From: Actinomycetota bacterium
GTDB lineage: Bacteria > Actinomycetota > Actinomycetes > S36-B12
Reading direction: 5' to 3'
Assembly: GCA_947449035.1 (NCBI GenBank)
Contig: CANFQC010000022.1
Coordinates: forward strand, 1 to 39,214
Length of the DNA: 39,214 nt
Part shown: piece by piece, positions 24,577 to 35,411 of the stretch
How the letters are laid out: the number at the start of each line of letters is the position of its first letter
Numbering within the stretch: position 1 is the first letter of the stretch
The notes under the pieces: generated by a model
What the model was told of the DNA's origin: nothing
The model's database searches: none
Seen by the model: the letters and a program-made list of their open reading frames with translations, nothing else
Position numbers and translations under genes: made by a program

Positions 24577-24659
24577 GTACTACGACCACCCCTTCAGTAA
24601 GTGCCTGTTTCTTCTGATGCCCTGCTGTTACTACTTGTGGGCGGACGCTACGCCTCACC

Positions 24660-24677
24660 AGCCTGTGCATACAGGCT
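24660..24677. promoter_or_regulatory. Inverted repeat at the predicted whiB4 transcription start
   Basis: AGCCTGT-GCAT-ACAGGCT is a perfect inverted repeat with 7-base arms. On the minus strand it begins within about eight bases of the predicted -10 hexamer, so it occupies roughly +1 to +20 of the whiB4 transcript. It could be an operator for a repressor or a hairpin at the mRNA 5' end. Which protein binds is unknown. Confidence 0.5.
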
Positions 24678-24684
24678 CTAAAGA

Positions 24685-24713
24685 ACTATTCCTGACTAGT
24701 TAATTAGTGTCAA
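24685..24713 (-). promoter_or_regulatory. whiB4 promoter (-35 TTGACA, -10 AATAGT)
   Basis: On the minus strand, a perfect -35 hexamer TTGACA (24713-24708) is followed by a 17-base spacer and AATAGT (24690-24685), which matches the -10 consensus at four of six positions. This gives a start near 24678 and a leader of about 100 bases. On the plus strand the mirrored hexamer AATAGT (24712-24717) overlaps this -35 and could be the -10 of the penicillin-binding protein gene, so the two promoters may exclude each other. Confidence 0.6.
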
Positions 24714-24796
24714 TAGTCCACATGGACCTCAGCATCATCCGAGGCCGTCGCGCGCCGCGACCCCGAGGGGAACACACCGACTTACGCTGACGTCTG

Positions 24797-27067
24797 ATGA
24801 GCATGCCACCTGATCGCCTCACTGCCTCGGCCGCCCTGCGGCGCATGGGGCTGCTCCTGGTCGCGGTCGTGGCGGCCGGGCTGGTGCTGGCCCTGATTGC
24901 TGTGCCCTTTGTTGGTGGCGTCGGGGTGCTCACCAAGAGCGCCGTCCAGAACTTCGAGGCACTCCCCGCATCCCTCGACACCCCGCCCTTGCCCCAGCGC
25001 ACTGTGCTTCTCGCCTCTGATGGCACCACCTTGGCCACGCTCTATTACCAAAATCGTGTCGAGATCCCGCTTGGCGAGATCGCACCGATCATGCGCCAGG
25101 CGATCATCTCCGTCGAAGATTCTCGTTTCCTGCAGCACCATGGCTTTGACTTCCGCGGCGGCATGCGCGCCCTCGCCTCCAACACCTCGTCCGGCGGAGT
25201 CCAAGAAGGCGCCTCGACCCTGACGATGCAGTACATCAAGAACGTGCTCGTTACCGAGGCAAGCAACGGTGCCGAGCTCGAAGCCGCCCGCGGTCGCAGC
25301 GCTACACGCAAGCTGCGGGAGATCCGCCTCGCCCTCGCACTTGAGAAGCGCTACTCAAAGGCAGAGATCCTCGAGCGCTACCTCAACATCGCATACTTCG
25401 GATCTGGTGCATACGGTGTCGAAGCAGCGGCACGTCGCTACTTCTCCAAGCCGGCGTCAGAACTCAACCTTGCCGAGGCAGCGACGCTTGCCGGCATCGT
25501 TCAACAGCCGACAGCCTTTGACCCCCTGCGCAATCCCGAACTTTCCGCGAAGCGCCGTAATGTAGTGCTGCGACGCATGGCTGATCAGGGTTACATCACC
25601 GCAACCCAGGCTGAGCAGGCTTCACTCACCCCCATGTCGTCGGTGCTCGCACCATCGCGAGTCACGAACGGATGCACGACCTCTTACGCACCGTTCTTCT
25701 GTGACTACGTGCTGCACATGATTCGCACTGATCCAACTTTCGGTGATACCCCCGAGGCGCGCGAGGCCTTCCTGAAGCGAGGTGGGTACACGATTCGAAC
25801 GACGCTCGATGCCAAGGCGCAGCAAGCCGCGTTCACCGCCGTGACAACCAAGATTCCCATCGAGGATGAAAGCAAGCGCGCCGGGGCCATCACGATGATC
25901 CAGCCGGGCACCGGAAATGTGCTCGCGATGACCCAGAATCGGCTCTGGGGTACTTCAGGGCCTGGTCGAACCACGTACAACTACAACGTCGACCGTGCAG
26001 CGGGCGGAACCATTGGCATGCAGGCCGGCTCAACCTTCAAGGTCTTCACCATCGCCGCTGCACTCGAGGCCGGAATCTCACCCGCTGAGTTCATTTCGTC
26101 GCCGAGTCCGAATACGTTCGAAAACTTCAAGAACTGTGAGACCGGCGTTTCCTATGGTCCGATCACGGTGCGTAACAGCACCGGCGCGGGCACCTTTGAC
26201 ATGGCTCGTGCCACGGCCTATTCGATCAACACCTACTTCATGGCGCTCGAGGAGCGCACGGGCCAATGCCGTCCCGCAGAGATTGCGGAGTCCATGGGCG
26301 TTCGACTCGGCTCCGGCGAACCGTTGCTGCGTGTTCCCTCGTTCACGCTCGGCACCATGGAGGTCACTCCGCTGCAGTTGGCCAATGCCTATGCGACTTT
26401 TGCCAATCACGGTTCTTACTGCACCCCGCGAGTTCTGCTCGACATTCGAGATCGAGATGGTCACTCAGTGCCTGTGCCGCCGGTCAACTGCACGCAGGTC
26501 ATCACCCGCGATGTTGCCGACTCAACAACAGCCTTGCTCACCGGTGTGATCGACGGCTACATCGGCGGCCGCACAGGCCAGGCCATGTCACTTGCCGATC
26601 GTCCGGCAGCAGGCAAGACGGGCACCACGAACGAATCAGCAGCAGTCTGGTTCGCTGGTTTCACGCCCGACATTGCAGCTGCTGTCTGGGTGGGTGACCC
26701 GCGCGGCGGATATGGCTTCCCCATGAAAGACGTCACGATTGCCGGGCGCTATTACTCGCAGGTGTTCGGTAGTACTTTGCCCGGGCCGATCTGGAAAGAG
26801 GCCATGACCGGTGCATCAGAAGGGCACGTGGCGAACAACTTCATCCTCGAATCGAGTTTCGGCCTCAAGCCCGCTCGGGAGACATCCGCTAGTTATTACA
26901 AGCCTGCGCCGAGCACTGTGGTCAATCCCGAGTTCGAGTTCACTAATCCTGAACCCGAGCCCGTGGCATCCGACGCCGCTTCGAGTTCCCCCATGACAGA
27001 TCCGGCTCCATCAGGCCAAGGCTCTGCCCCGGTGCAACAGGATCCCGCTCCGAATCCGGGGCAGTAA
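24797..27067 (+). CDS. Class A penicillin-binding protein (PonA2-like transglycosylase/transpeptidase)
   Basis: Bifunctional cell-wall synthase of 756 residues. After a short cytoplasmic tail and one membrane helix (LLLVAVVAAGLVLALIAVPF), the glycosyltransferase 51 domain shows EDSRFLQHHGFD (catalytic Glu107) and GASTLTMQYIKN. The transpeptidase domain has Ser412-Lys415 (GSTFK), Ser476-x-Asn478 (SIN) and Lys607-Thr-Gly (KTGTT). The tail is rich in proline, serine and acidic residues and lacks a PASTA domain, unlike M. tuberculosis PonA2. ATG 24797 is followed by ATG 24803; neither has a good ribosome site. Position next to whiB4 and a metallophosphoesterase matches Rv3682. It ends six bases before the convergent yqeY-like gene. 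Confidence 0.93.
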   Translation: MSMPPDRLTASAALRRMGLLLVAVVAAGLVLALIAVPFVGGVGVLTKSAVQNFEALPASLDTPPLPQRTVLLASDGTTLATLYYQNRVEIPLGEIAPIMRQAIISVEDSRFLQHHGFDFRGGMRALASNTSSGGVQEGASTLTMQYIKNVLVTEASNGAELEAARGRSATRKLREIRLALALEKRYSKAEILERYLNIAYFGSGAYGVEAAARRYFSKPASELNLAEAATLAGIVQQPTAFDPLRNPELSAKRRNVVLRRMADQGYITATQAEQASLTPMSSVLAPSRVTNGCTTSYAPFFCDYVLHMIRTDPTFGDTPEAREAFLKRGGYTIRTTLDAKAQQAAFTAVTTKIPIEDESKRAGAITMIQPGTGNVLAMTQNRLWGTSGPGRTTYNYNVDRAAGGTIGMQAGSTFKVFTIAAALEAGISPAEFISSPSPNTFENFKNCETGVSYGPITVRNSTGAGTFDMARATAYSINTYFMALEERTGQCRPAEIAESMGVRLGSGEPLLRVPSFTLGTMEVTPLQLANAYATFANHGSYCTPRVLLDIRDRDGHSVPVPPVNCTQVITRDVADSTTALLTGVIDGYIGGRTGQAMSLADRPAAGKTGTTNESAAVWFAGFTPDIAAAVWVGDPRGGYGFPMKDVTIAGRYYSQVFGSTLPGPIWKEAMTGASEGHVANNFILESSFGLKPARETSASYYKPAPSTVVNPEFEFTNPEPEPVASDAASSSPMTDPAPSGQGSAPVQQDPAPNPGQ

Positions 27068-27073
27068 GTCGAT

Positions 27074-27523
27074 TCAGCCCAATGCTGCACGAGCGAGCGC
27101 CGCAACCTGGCCGCCATCGGCCTTGCCCTTGACCTGCGGCTGCACGATCTTCATGACCGCACCGAGATTCTGAGGCCCCGCGCCGACTTCAGCGACAGCC
27201 GCATCGACGATCGCACGAATCTCCGCCTCGGACATCTGCTGCGGAAGGTAGACGGTGAGAACGCCAAGTTCAGCACGCTCACGGTCCGCACGATCGGGAT
27301 GACCTGCTAAATCAAAGGCTTCCGCGGCCTCGCGGCGCTTCTTAGCCTCACGGCCGAGAACGGTCACGACCTCGTCATCACTGAGCTCACGGGCAGACTT
27401 GCCCGAGACCTCTTCATTGGTGATGGCGGTCAGGGCCATGCGCAAGGTGGCAGCTGACAACTCATCGCGGGCCTTCATGGCCGTGGTCAGATTCGCCTGC
27501 AGGGTCGCCTTGAGTGTGCTCAT
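27074..27523 (-). CDS. GatB/YqeY domain protein
   Basis: Protein of 149 residues of the YqeY family, related to the tail domain of the GatB amidotransferase subunit that binds tRNA. Visible blocks are AMKARDELSAATLRMALTAI at the N-terminus, EAAEAFDLAGHPDRADRERA in the middle and LPQQMSEAEIRAIV before the C-terminal lysine-rich KGKADGGQVAALAR. Function of the stand-alone protein is unknown; RNA contact is inferred from the fold. ATG 27523 matches the family's usual start (MSTLKATLQ); a longer upstream frame overlaps the divergent metallophosphoesterase gene. No strong ribosome site is seen. Confidence 0.92.
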   Translation of the reverse strand: MSTLKATLQANLTTAMKARDELSAATLRMALTAITNEEVSGKSARELSDDEVVTVLGREAKKRREAAEAFDLAGHPDRADRERAELGVLTVYLPQQMSEAEIRAIVDAAVAEVGAGPQNLGAVMKIVQPQVKGKADGGQVAALARAALG

Positions 27524-27560
27524 TTTCGTATTCTCGCACCCTTCGTGCCACGATCTGACC

Positions 27561-28442
27561 ATGCGCACTCCCGTCAAGGCCGCCCTCGGCGTGCTCGCAC
27601 TCGGTGCGGCAGGGCTTGTGTACTCAGCTTGGGAGGCGCAGAACTTCACACTTCGTCGAGCGACAGTGCCGGCATTGAGCGCTGGTCAGCCAGAGTTGCG
27701 AATCCTTCACCTCTCGGATCTACACCTCGTGCCAGGGCAGACGAAGAAGAAGGAGTGGGTGCGCTCCCTGCGCGAGCTTCGACCTGACGCCGTCATCGCC
27801 ACCGGCGACTTCCTCTCTCACCTTGATGCTGTTCCCGAAGCACTCGATGCACTCGATGCACTGCTCGACATTCCCGGCGCCTTCGTTCTCGGCAGCAATG
27901 ACTACTTCGCGCCGCGCCCTCTCAACCCGGCGCAGTATCTGCGCGGCCCGTCGCAGCTCGAACCAAGCCGACCGATGCTGCCGTGGCCTGATCTCGTCGC
28001 GGGTCTCACTGATGCAGGCTGGAGCGATCTCTCGAACGCTCGTGCGGTGCTCGAGGTCAACGGCCTCACGATTGATCTGCGCGGGGTCGATGATCCGCAC
28101 ATTTCACGCGATCGGTACGACGATGTCGCAGGAGCGTTCTCAGCCGATGCCGACCTTGCCCTTGGTGTTGTCCATGCGCCGTATCTTCGAGTTCTCGATG
28201 GGATGGCGAGTGACGGTGCCGACCTCATCTTGGCCGGGCACACCCATGGTGGACAGCTCGCTCTGCCAGGCGTCGGAGCCCTCGTGACTAATTGCGATCT
28301 CGATCGCAAGCGAGCGAAGGGACTTTCCTCACACCAGGGCTCCCACCTTCACGTCTCCGCTGGCCTCGGCACCTCCCCTTATGCGCCAGTGCGATTCGCC
28401 TGCCCACCTGAGGCAACACTGCTGACCGTGACCGGTCGCTGA
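27561..28442 (+). CDS. Membrane-anchored metallophosphoesterase (Rv3683-like)
   Basis: Calcineurin-like phosphoesterase of 293 residues. The metal ligands appear in LHLSDLHLVP, ATGDFLSH, LGSNDYFAP and LAGHTHGGQL, in the usual order, although the asparagine motif has GSNDY where many members have GNHD. An N-terminal hydrophobic segment (AALGVLALGAAGLVYSAW) suggests anchoring, with the active site outside or facing the membrane. Substrate unknown. The start at 27561 fits the anchor; a longer upstream frame is unlikely because it would overlap the divergent yqeY-like gene. It follows the penicillin-binding protein in the same order as Rv3682-Rv3683, with yqeY inserted. Confidence 0.9.
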   Translation: MRTPVKAALGVLALGAAGLVYSAWEAQNFTLRRATVPALSAGQPELRILHLSDLHLVPGQTKKKEWVRSLRELRPDAVIATGDFLSHLDAVPEALDALDALLDIPGAFVLGSNDYFAPRPLNPAQYLRGPSQLEPSRPMLPWPDLVAGLTDAGWSDLSNARAVLEVNGLTIDLRGVDDPHISRDRYDDVAGAFSADADLALGVVHAPYLRVLDGMASDGADLILAGHTHGGQLALPGVGALVTNCDLDRKRAKGLSSHQGSHLHVSAGLGTSPYAPVRFACPPEATLLTVTGR

Positions 28443-28476
28443 GCACTCCCGTGGCTGGGCTAGACTCATGCAGCCT

Positions 28477-28551
<75 letters not shown>

Positions 28552-28556
28552 CTCAG

Positions 28557-28586
28557 GGTCGGGGGCCGAGAAATCGGCCCCCGACC
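28557..28586 (+). terminator. Strong hairpin after tRNA-Pro
   Basis: GGTCGGGGGCCGA (28557-28569) and TCGGCCCCCGACC (28574-28586) form a perfect 13-base stem closed by a GAAA tetraloop. It is followed by GCTTCTTGG, only weakly T-rich. It very probably ends the tRNA-Pro transcript. The sulfotransferase start lies only 20 bases further, so some read-through is implied or that gene has a promoter inside this region. Confidence 0.8.
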
Positions 28587-28605
28587 GCTTCTTGGCAGGA
28601 GTCTG

Positions 28606-31723
<3,118 letters not shown>

Positions 31724-31731
31724 AAGCCGAA

Positions 31732-31737
31732 ATTCTA
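31732..31737 (-). promoter_or_regulatory. lysC -10 hexamer (leaderless promoter)
   Basis: TAGAAT on the minus strand matches the -10 consensus at five of six positions and lies eight bases before the lysC GTG. A transcript would begin at or within a few bases of the start codon. No good -35 hexamer is seen at the proper spacing. Confidence 0.5.
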
Positions 31738-31776
31738 TTGGTCACGCTTACATGGCGAAAATCGGGAGGAAGCAGC

Positions 31777-32373
31777 TCAGACGCGACGGCGGCCTTCGAA
31801 GGCTCGACCCAAGGTCACCTCATCGGCGTACTCGAGGTCACCGCCTACCGGAAGACCACTGGCCAAACGGGAGACAGCGACCCCGAGGGGGCTGATCAGC
31901 CGAGCCAGATAGGTGGCAGTCGCCTCGCCTTCAAGATTGGGGTCGGTCGCCAAGATGACTTCGACGATGGTGGCGTCGGACAGGCGGCTCATCAGTTCGC
32001 GAATACGCAGATCGTCAGGTCCGATGCCTTCAATCGGGCTGATCGCGCCTCCGAGCACGTGATACCGCCCCTTGAACTCGCGAGTCTTCTCGATCGCGAC
32101 GACATCCTTGGGCTCTTCAACCACGCAGAGGATCGTGAGATCGCGGCGCGGATCGCGGCAGATACGGCACTGCTCCTCTTCGGCGACGTTGCCGCAGATC
32201 GTGCAGAAGCGCACTTTCTCCTTGACCTCACGCAGGGCATCCACGAGGCGCTGCACGTCGATGGGATCAGCAGCAAGAATGTGGAAGGCGATGCGCTGCG
32301 CACTCTTCGGCCCGACACCGGGAAGCCGGCCGAGCTCATCGATCAGATCCTGGACTACGCCTTCGTACATCAT
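31777..32373 (-). CDS. recR: Recombination mediator RecR
   Basis: Protein of 198 residues, the usual size. The helix-hairpin-helix is [17 protein letters not shown], the zinc finger is [16 protein letters not shown] (four cysteines, about residues 57-72), and the Toprim domain includes [16 protein letters not shown] and [17 protein letters not shown]. It works with RecF/RecO in loading RecA on gaps. The start ATG overlaps the dnaX stop by one base (TGATG), so translation is coupled. The ybaB/ebfC gene that normally lies between dnaX and recR is absent. Confidence 0.96.
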   Translation of the reverse strand: MMYEGVVQDLIDELGRLPGVGPKSAQRIAFHILAADPIDVQRLVDALREVKEKVRFCTICGNVAEEEQCRICRDPRRDLTILCVVEEPKDVVAIEKTREFKGRYHVLGGAISPIEGIGPDDLRIRELMSRLSDATIVEVILATDPNLEGEATATYLARLISPLGVAVSRLASGLPVGGDLEYADEVTLGRAFEGRRRV

Positions 32374-34268
32374 CAGTGCTCGATCTCACCGATCTGCGTG
32401 CCACCGAGTTCGCGCATGATCAGGTCAACGCCGGAGGTGTCATCGAGATTCTCGTCATCAATACTCGGCGCATCAGGCTCGACTACGACGCTTACGGTCT
32501 GCGCTGGTGCATCGGAGGAGTCATCGGACGAATCGACAGGCGCTGCATTGACTAGGCGTGCGGTGGCGTTTGGCGCAAGCACGATGTCGATGCGGACATC
32601 AGTTCTGAAAACATCGAGTACCGCCTGGCGAAGGCGCTCATCGTGACCGCTCGCTTTGGCATTCGCTGCCTTGCTCGCATTCTCGACACCCACGGCAAGA
32701 ACGCCGTTCTCGAGCGAGAGCGGAGCAGAGTCGCTGAAGACCATCCAGGCCACGCGCGAGTACGACTTGGTCGCATCAAGGATTGCCGGCCACATCGAGA
32801 CGAGTTGCGGCAGCGAAGCGTTCTGGTTCGTCGGCGCGATCACCGGCTCTGCGGAAGCGGCTTCCGCCTCGGCTGCAGCGGACTTCTCTGCGGGCTTCAA
32901 TGGCGGGCGTGATGCCGTGGAGGCCTTCTTGGTGGACGGCGCAACATCGCTCAGCTTCGGCGGACGTGATGGCGCAGCTTCAGCGGGTGTCTCCGACGTG
33001 ACTGCAGGTGCTACGGGGGGAACAGGAATCGCAGGCGCAGCAGGGGCGGGCATGGCTGCGGCAGGTGCTGCGATGGGTGCATCGCCAGGGTGAGCCGCTT
33101 GATGGAACTCACCTGAGGCAATGCGGCGTTCAAGCTGATCAAGTCGTGCGCGGGTGCCACGCTCATCGTTATCGGTTGCCGGGAGCAGGAGCTTCGCGGC
33201 CATCAACTCGAGATGAAGGCGCGGTGCGGTCGCTCCCTTCAGGCCGCTCAAGCCCTCGCTCACCACATCGGATGCGCGCGCGAGTTCGGAGGCACCGAAC
33301 AAGGCAGATTGATCGACCTGGCGGGCGATCTCATCCTCAGGTGCATCAATGAGGCCGAGTTGTGCGGCGCCGCTCACGTGCTGAAGCACGATCAGATTGC
33401 GCATGCGCTCGAGAAGATCGGTGACGAATCGGCGCGGATCATGACCGGCATCCATCACCTGATCGATCACCGTGAAGAGCGCAGCCCCATCGTGCGCGGC
33501 GAGCGCATCGACGGTGGCATCGAGCAGGGTGGAGTCGGTCATGCCGAGCTGTGCGACAGCGGTCGCATACGTCACGCCATCGGGGCCGGAACCGGAGATC
33601 ACCTGGCTCAGAATCGACAGGCTGTCGCGGACGCTGCCCGCACCGGCACGAGCGATAAGCGCGAGGGCGTTCGCTTCAGCAGGCACGCCTTCCGCCTCGC
33701 ACACGGTGGCCAGGTGAGCCTGCAAGGTGCGGGCTGACACGAGACGGAACGTGTAGTTATGCGTGCGCGAGCGAATGGTCGGAAGAACCTTGTCGGCCTC
33801 GGTCGTGGCGAAAATGAAGCGTACGTGCTCGGGTGGTTCTTCAACCAACTTCAGCAGGGCATTGAAGCCTGCCGTCGTGACCATGTGAGCCTCGTCGATG
33901 ATGTAGATCTTGTAGCGCGACGAAGCAGGCGCGAACATCGCACGCTCGCGAAGATCACGGGTGTCGTCGACACCGCCATGGCTTGCCGCGTCGAGCTCGA
34001 TGACATCGATGGAGCCCGGGCCGTTGGCCGCAAGATCGATGCAGCTCTGGCACTCGCCGCACGGGTCAGGGGTCGGCCCCTTCTCGCAGTTCAGCGATCG
34101 CGCCAGGATGCGGGCGGTCGAAGTCTTGCCGCACCCGCGCGGGCCGGAGAAGAGATAAGCATGTGCGACGCGATCATTGTCGAGGGCTCGACGCAACGGG
34201 TCGGTGACGTGATCTTGGCCCACGACATCGTCGAGTCGCGCGGGGCGATAGGTGCGATACAGGGCCAT
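32373..34268 (-). CDS. dnaX: DNA polymerase III gamma/tau subunit
   Basis: Clamp-loader ATPase of about 631 residues. The AAA+ region has Walker [10 protein letters not shown] (residues 42-50), the zinc-binding cysteines in [17 protein letters not shown] (Cys61, 70, 73, 76), the DEAH-like IIDEAHMVT and the sensor region [21 protein letters not shown] long Ala/Pro-rich linker (about residues 390-480) leads to a C-terminal domain of tau type. No obvious A-run slippage site is seen, so gamma formation by frameshift is not predicted. ATG 34268 is preferred; GTG 34274 is two codons upstream. The 96-base leader upstream follows the SRP RNA terminator and shows no clear promoter. Confidence 0.95.
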   Translation of the reverse strand: MALYRTYRPARLDDVVGQDHVTDPLRRALDNDRVAHAYLFSGPRGCGKTSTARILARSLNCEKGPTPDPCGECQSCIDLAANGPGSIDVIELDAASHGGVDDTRDLRERAMFAPASSRYKIYIIDEAHMVTTAGFNALLKLVEEPPEHVRFIFATTEADKVLPTIRSRTHNYTFRLVSARTLQAHLATVCEAEGVPAEANALALIARAGAGSVRDSLSILSQVISGSGPDGVTYATAVAQLGMTDSTLLDATVDALAAHDGAALFTVIDQVMDAGHDPRRFVTDLLERMRNLIVLQHVSGAAQLGLIDAPEDEIARQVDQSALFGASELARASDVVSEGLSGLKGATAPRLHLELMAAKLLLPATDNDERGTRARLDQLERRIASGEFHQAAHPGDAPIAAPAAAMPAPAAPAIPVPPVAPAVTSETPAEAAPSRPPKLSDVAPSTKKASTASRPPLKPAEKSAAAEAEAASAEPVIAPTNQNASLPQLVSMWPAILDATKSYSRVAWMVFSDSAPLSLENGVLAVGVENASKAANAKASGHDERLRQAVLDVFRTDVRIDIVLAPNATARLVNAAPVDSSDDSSDAPAQTVSVVVEPDAPSIDDENLDDTSGVDLIMRELGGTQIGEIEH

Positions 34269-34364
34269 GGACACCCCGCAACCTTATGCGCTGCGACTGA
34301 CGGTCGTGGTCGGCTCTTGCCGCTTCGCGGCGATGATGCGCGCCTTCGGCATTGAGTTCACAAT

Positions 34365-34398
34365 CCCTGCAATTTTCAGCTCCGCTGAAAATGCAGGG
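34365..34398 (-). terminator. Terminator of the SRP RNA gene
   Basis: CCCTGCAATTTTCAGC (34365-34380) pairs with GCTGAAAATGCAGGG (34384-34398), a 15-base-pair stem with one bulged A and a three-base loop TCC. On the minus strand it begins just after the SRP RNA 3' end. The internal A/T tract may help release; no long U-run follows. It separates the SRP RNA from dnaX. Confidence 0.8.
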
Positions 34399-34399
34399 A

Positions 34400-34483
34400 C
34401 CCCCCGCACACCCATCAGAGCCCGCCTGCCCTTGCTGCCTTCCGGCCCTGGGGGGGTTCAGCGAGATGACGCCGCACGAGGGG
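34400..34483 (-). ncRNA. ffs: Small signal recognition particle RNA (4.5S-type)
   Basis: On the minus strand the core CCAGGGCCGGAAGGCAGCAA is the conserved SRP domain IV with the GGAA tetraloop and asymmetric loop that bind Ffh. The ends CCCCTCGTGC (34483-34474) and GTGCGGGGGG (34409-34400) pair over ten bases including G-U wobbles, closing the long hairpin; actual ends may be a few bases outside. The gene lies upstream of dnaX, as is common in Gram-positive genomes. It is a bacterial small-type SRP RNA without an Alu domain. Confidence 0.92.
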
Positions 34484-34491
34484 TCGGGTTA

Positions 34492-34521
34492 AGGGTACGC
34501 GGCAGGCGATTGGCTCACCAA
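34492..34521 (-). promoter_or_regulatory. SRP RNA promoter candidate
   Basis: On the minus strand TTGGTG (34521-34516) is followed after 18 bases by TACCCT (34497-34492). The expected start is near 34485, at the 5' end of the SRP RNA stem. The hexamers match consensus only partly (four and three of six), but position supports them. Confidence 0.5.
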
Positions 34522-34547
34522 GTGCCCCAACTTGTAGCCTCTCCCAC

Positions 34548-34632
34548 GGAGGATTCGCCTAGTGGCCTATGGCGCTCGCCTGGAACGCGGGTTGGGGGAA
34601 ACCCCTCAGGGGTTCAAATCCCCTATCCTCCG
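34548..34632 (+). tRNA. tRNA-Ser (anticodon GGA)
   Basis: Class II tRNA of 85 bases. Acceptor GGAGGAT (34548-34554) pairs with ATCCTCC (34625-34631), discriminator G. The anticodon stem CTCGC/GCGGG encloses loop CTGGAAC, anticodon GGA. A long variable arm (TTGGGGGAAACCCCTC) confirms serine. CCA is not encoded. A terminator hairpin follows. Confidence 0.97.
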
Positions 34633-34643
34633 CGCTGATACGT

Positions 34644-34676
34644 AAGCGGGACGGACCGATTCGGTTCGTCCCGCTT
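34644..34676 (+). terminator. Terminator after tRNA-Ser(GGA)
   Basis: AAGCGGGACGGACCGA (34644-34659) and TCGGTTCGTCCCGCTT (34661-34676) are complementary throughout with one G-T pair; the innermost pairs must open to form a loop. GCTTGTAGGCTTTT follows. It separates the two serine tRNA genes. Confidence 0.75.
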
Positions 34677-34697
34677 CGTGCTTGTAGGCTTTTCCGC

Positions 34698-34787
34698 GGT
34701 GGCGTGTCCGAGCGGCCAAAGGAGCACGCCTCGAAAGCGTGTGTGGGTGAAAGCTCACCGTGGGTTCAAATCCCACCGCCACCGCCA
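34698..34787 (+). tRNA. tRNA-Ser (anticodon CGA), CCA encoded
   Basis: Class II tRNA. Acceptor GGTGGCG (34698-34704) pairs with CGCCACC (34777-34783), discriminator G34784, followed by CCA (34785-34787). The anticodon stem CACGC/GCGTG encloses CTCGAAA, anticodon CGA. A long variable arm (TGGGTGAAAGCTCACC) is present. The encoded CCA may be chance, as the other two tRNA genes here lack it. Confidence 0.97.
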
Positions 34788-34791
34788 AATT

Positions 34792-34819
34792 CGTCAGGGT
34801 CCCTTGGGGGACCCTGACG
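34792..34819 (+). terminator. Terminator after tRNA-Ser(CGA)
   Basis: CGTCAGGGTCCC (34792-34803) and GGGACCCTGACG (34808-34819) form a perfect 12-base stem with loop TTGG, followed by TATTTAT. A good intrinsic terminator. Confidence 0.85.
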
Positions 34820-34843
34820 TATTTATCGATGAGGGGTTTGGGA

Positions 34844-34869
34844 CTTCGAACCACCGGTGTGGTTCGAAG
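34844..34869. repeat. Perfect inverted repeat in the gap before the HicA-like gene
   Basis: CTTCGAACCAC (34844-34854) and GTGGTTCGAAG (34859-34869) form an 11-base stem with loop CGGT. It follows the tRNA terminator by 24 bases and lies about 140 bases before the next start codon. No T-run follows. It may be a second terminator, an operator or a leader hairpin. Apart from this the 34820-35007 gap shows no confident promoter. Confidence 0.6.
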
Positions 34870-35007
34870 ATGAGAAGAGCGACGGATCCCACCGCCGGAC
34901 CCATCTTGGCGTCCCACAACCGCGACTCATCTGATCTTGGCCACCGCTCATCGCCTACGCTCTCTCCCAGGCGCATCAACGACGAGGCGCATCTTCGAAA
35001 GGCAGTG

Positions 35008-35304
35008 ATGACCAACCAAGAGCAGCCGGTGCACCTGAACAACCACCACACCGACACCCTCACGGCGATCTTCGCCCACCCCACGAGCCACAACGTTCGC
35101 TGGCACGACGCGATCAGCCTGCTCGAGGCCGTCGGCACCGTCGAGGAGAACCACAGCGGCAAGTTCAAGATCCACGTGGGCGACCAGATGGAGTTTTTCG
35201 ACCGCCCCAAGGGCCACGACTGTGGTGAGCAGCAGGTCGTCGATTTCCGCAAGATGCTCAAGGCAGCCGGCTTCGAGCCGACCAAGCCGGGCCACGAGGA
35301 CTAA
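35008..35304 (+). CDS. Small conserved protein, possibly HicA-like fold
   Basis: Protein of 98 residues. The core (VRWHDAISLLEAVGTVEENH, then KFKIHVGDQMEFFDRPKGHD, then EQQVVDFRKMLKAAGF) has the helix-strand-strand-strand-helix plan of HicA/YcfA-type double-stranded-RNA-binding proteins, but the GSHH active-site histidine of HicA toxins is replaced by GKFKIHV, so toxin-like RNase activity is not expected. No HicB antitoxin gene is adjacent. I recall similar proteins as conserved actinobacterial hypotheticals. AAAGG precedes the ATG. A strong terminator follows, so it is a single-gene transcript, and a role in RNA binding is speculative. Confidence 0.8.
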   Translation: MTNQEQPVHLNNHHTDTLTAIFAHPTSHNVRWHDAISLLEAVGTVEENHSGKFKIHVGDQMEFFDRPKGHDCGEQQVVDFRKMLKAAGFEPTKPGHED

Positions 35305-35320
35305 TCCTCCGCTTCGCTCT

Positions 35321-35357
35321 CGAATCTCCCCGCCTGCACCTTGGGCGGGGAGATTCG
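35321..35357 (+). terminator. Terminator after the HicA-like gene
   Basis: CGAATCTCCCCGCC (35321-35334) and GGCGGGGAGATTCG (35344-35357) form a 14-base perfect stem with a nine-base loop, followed by TCACTTTC. It isolates the small gene from the enoyl-CoA hydratase gene. Confidence 0.85.
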
Positions 35358-35411
35358 TCACTTTCGGCACGATCTCTCACACGCCGCACGCGTCATAAGT
35401 AGGTTGCGGTC

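Noticed and set aside
34606-34917. Open frame over the serine tRNA genes, minus strand
   Set aside because: Overlaps two clear tRNA genes and two terminators; the protein VGFEPTVSF-like stretch is the translated complement of a tRNA T-arm.
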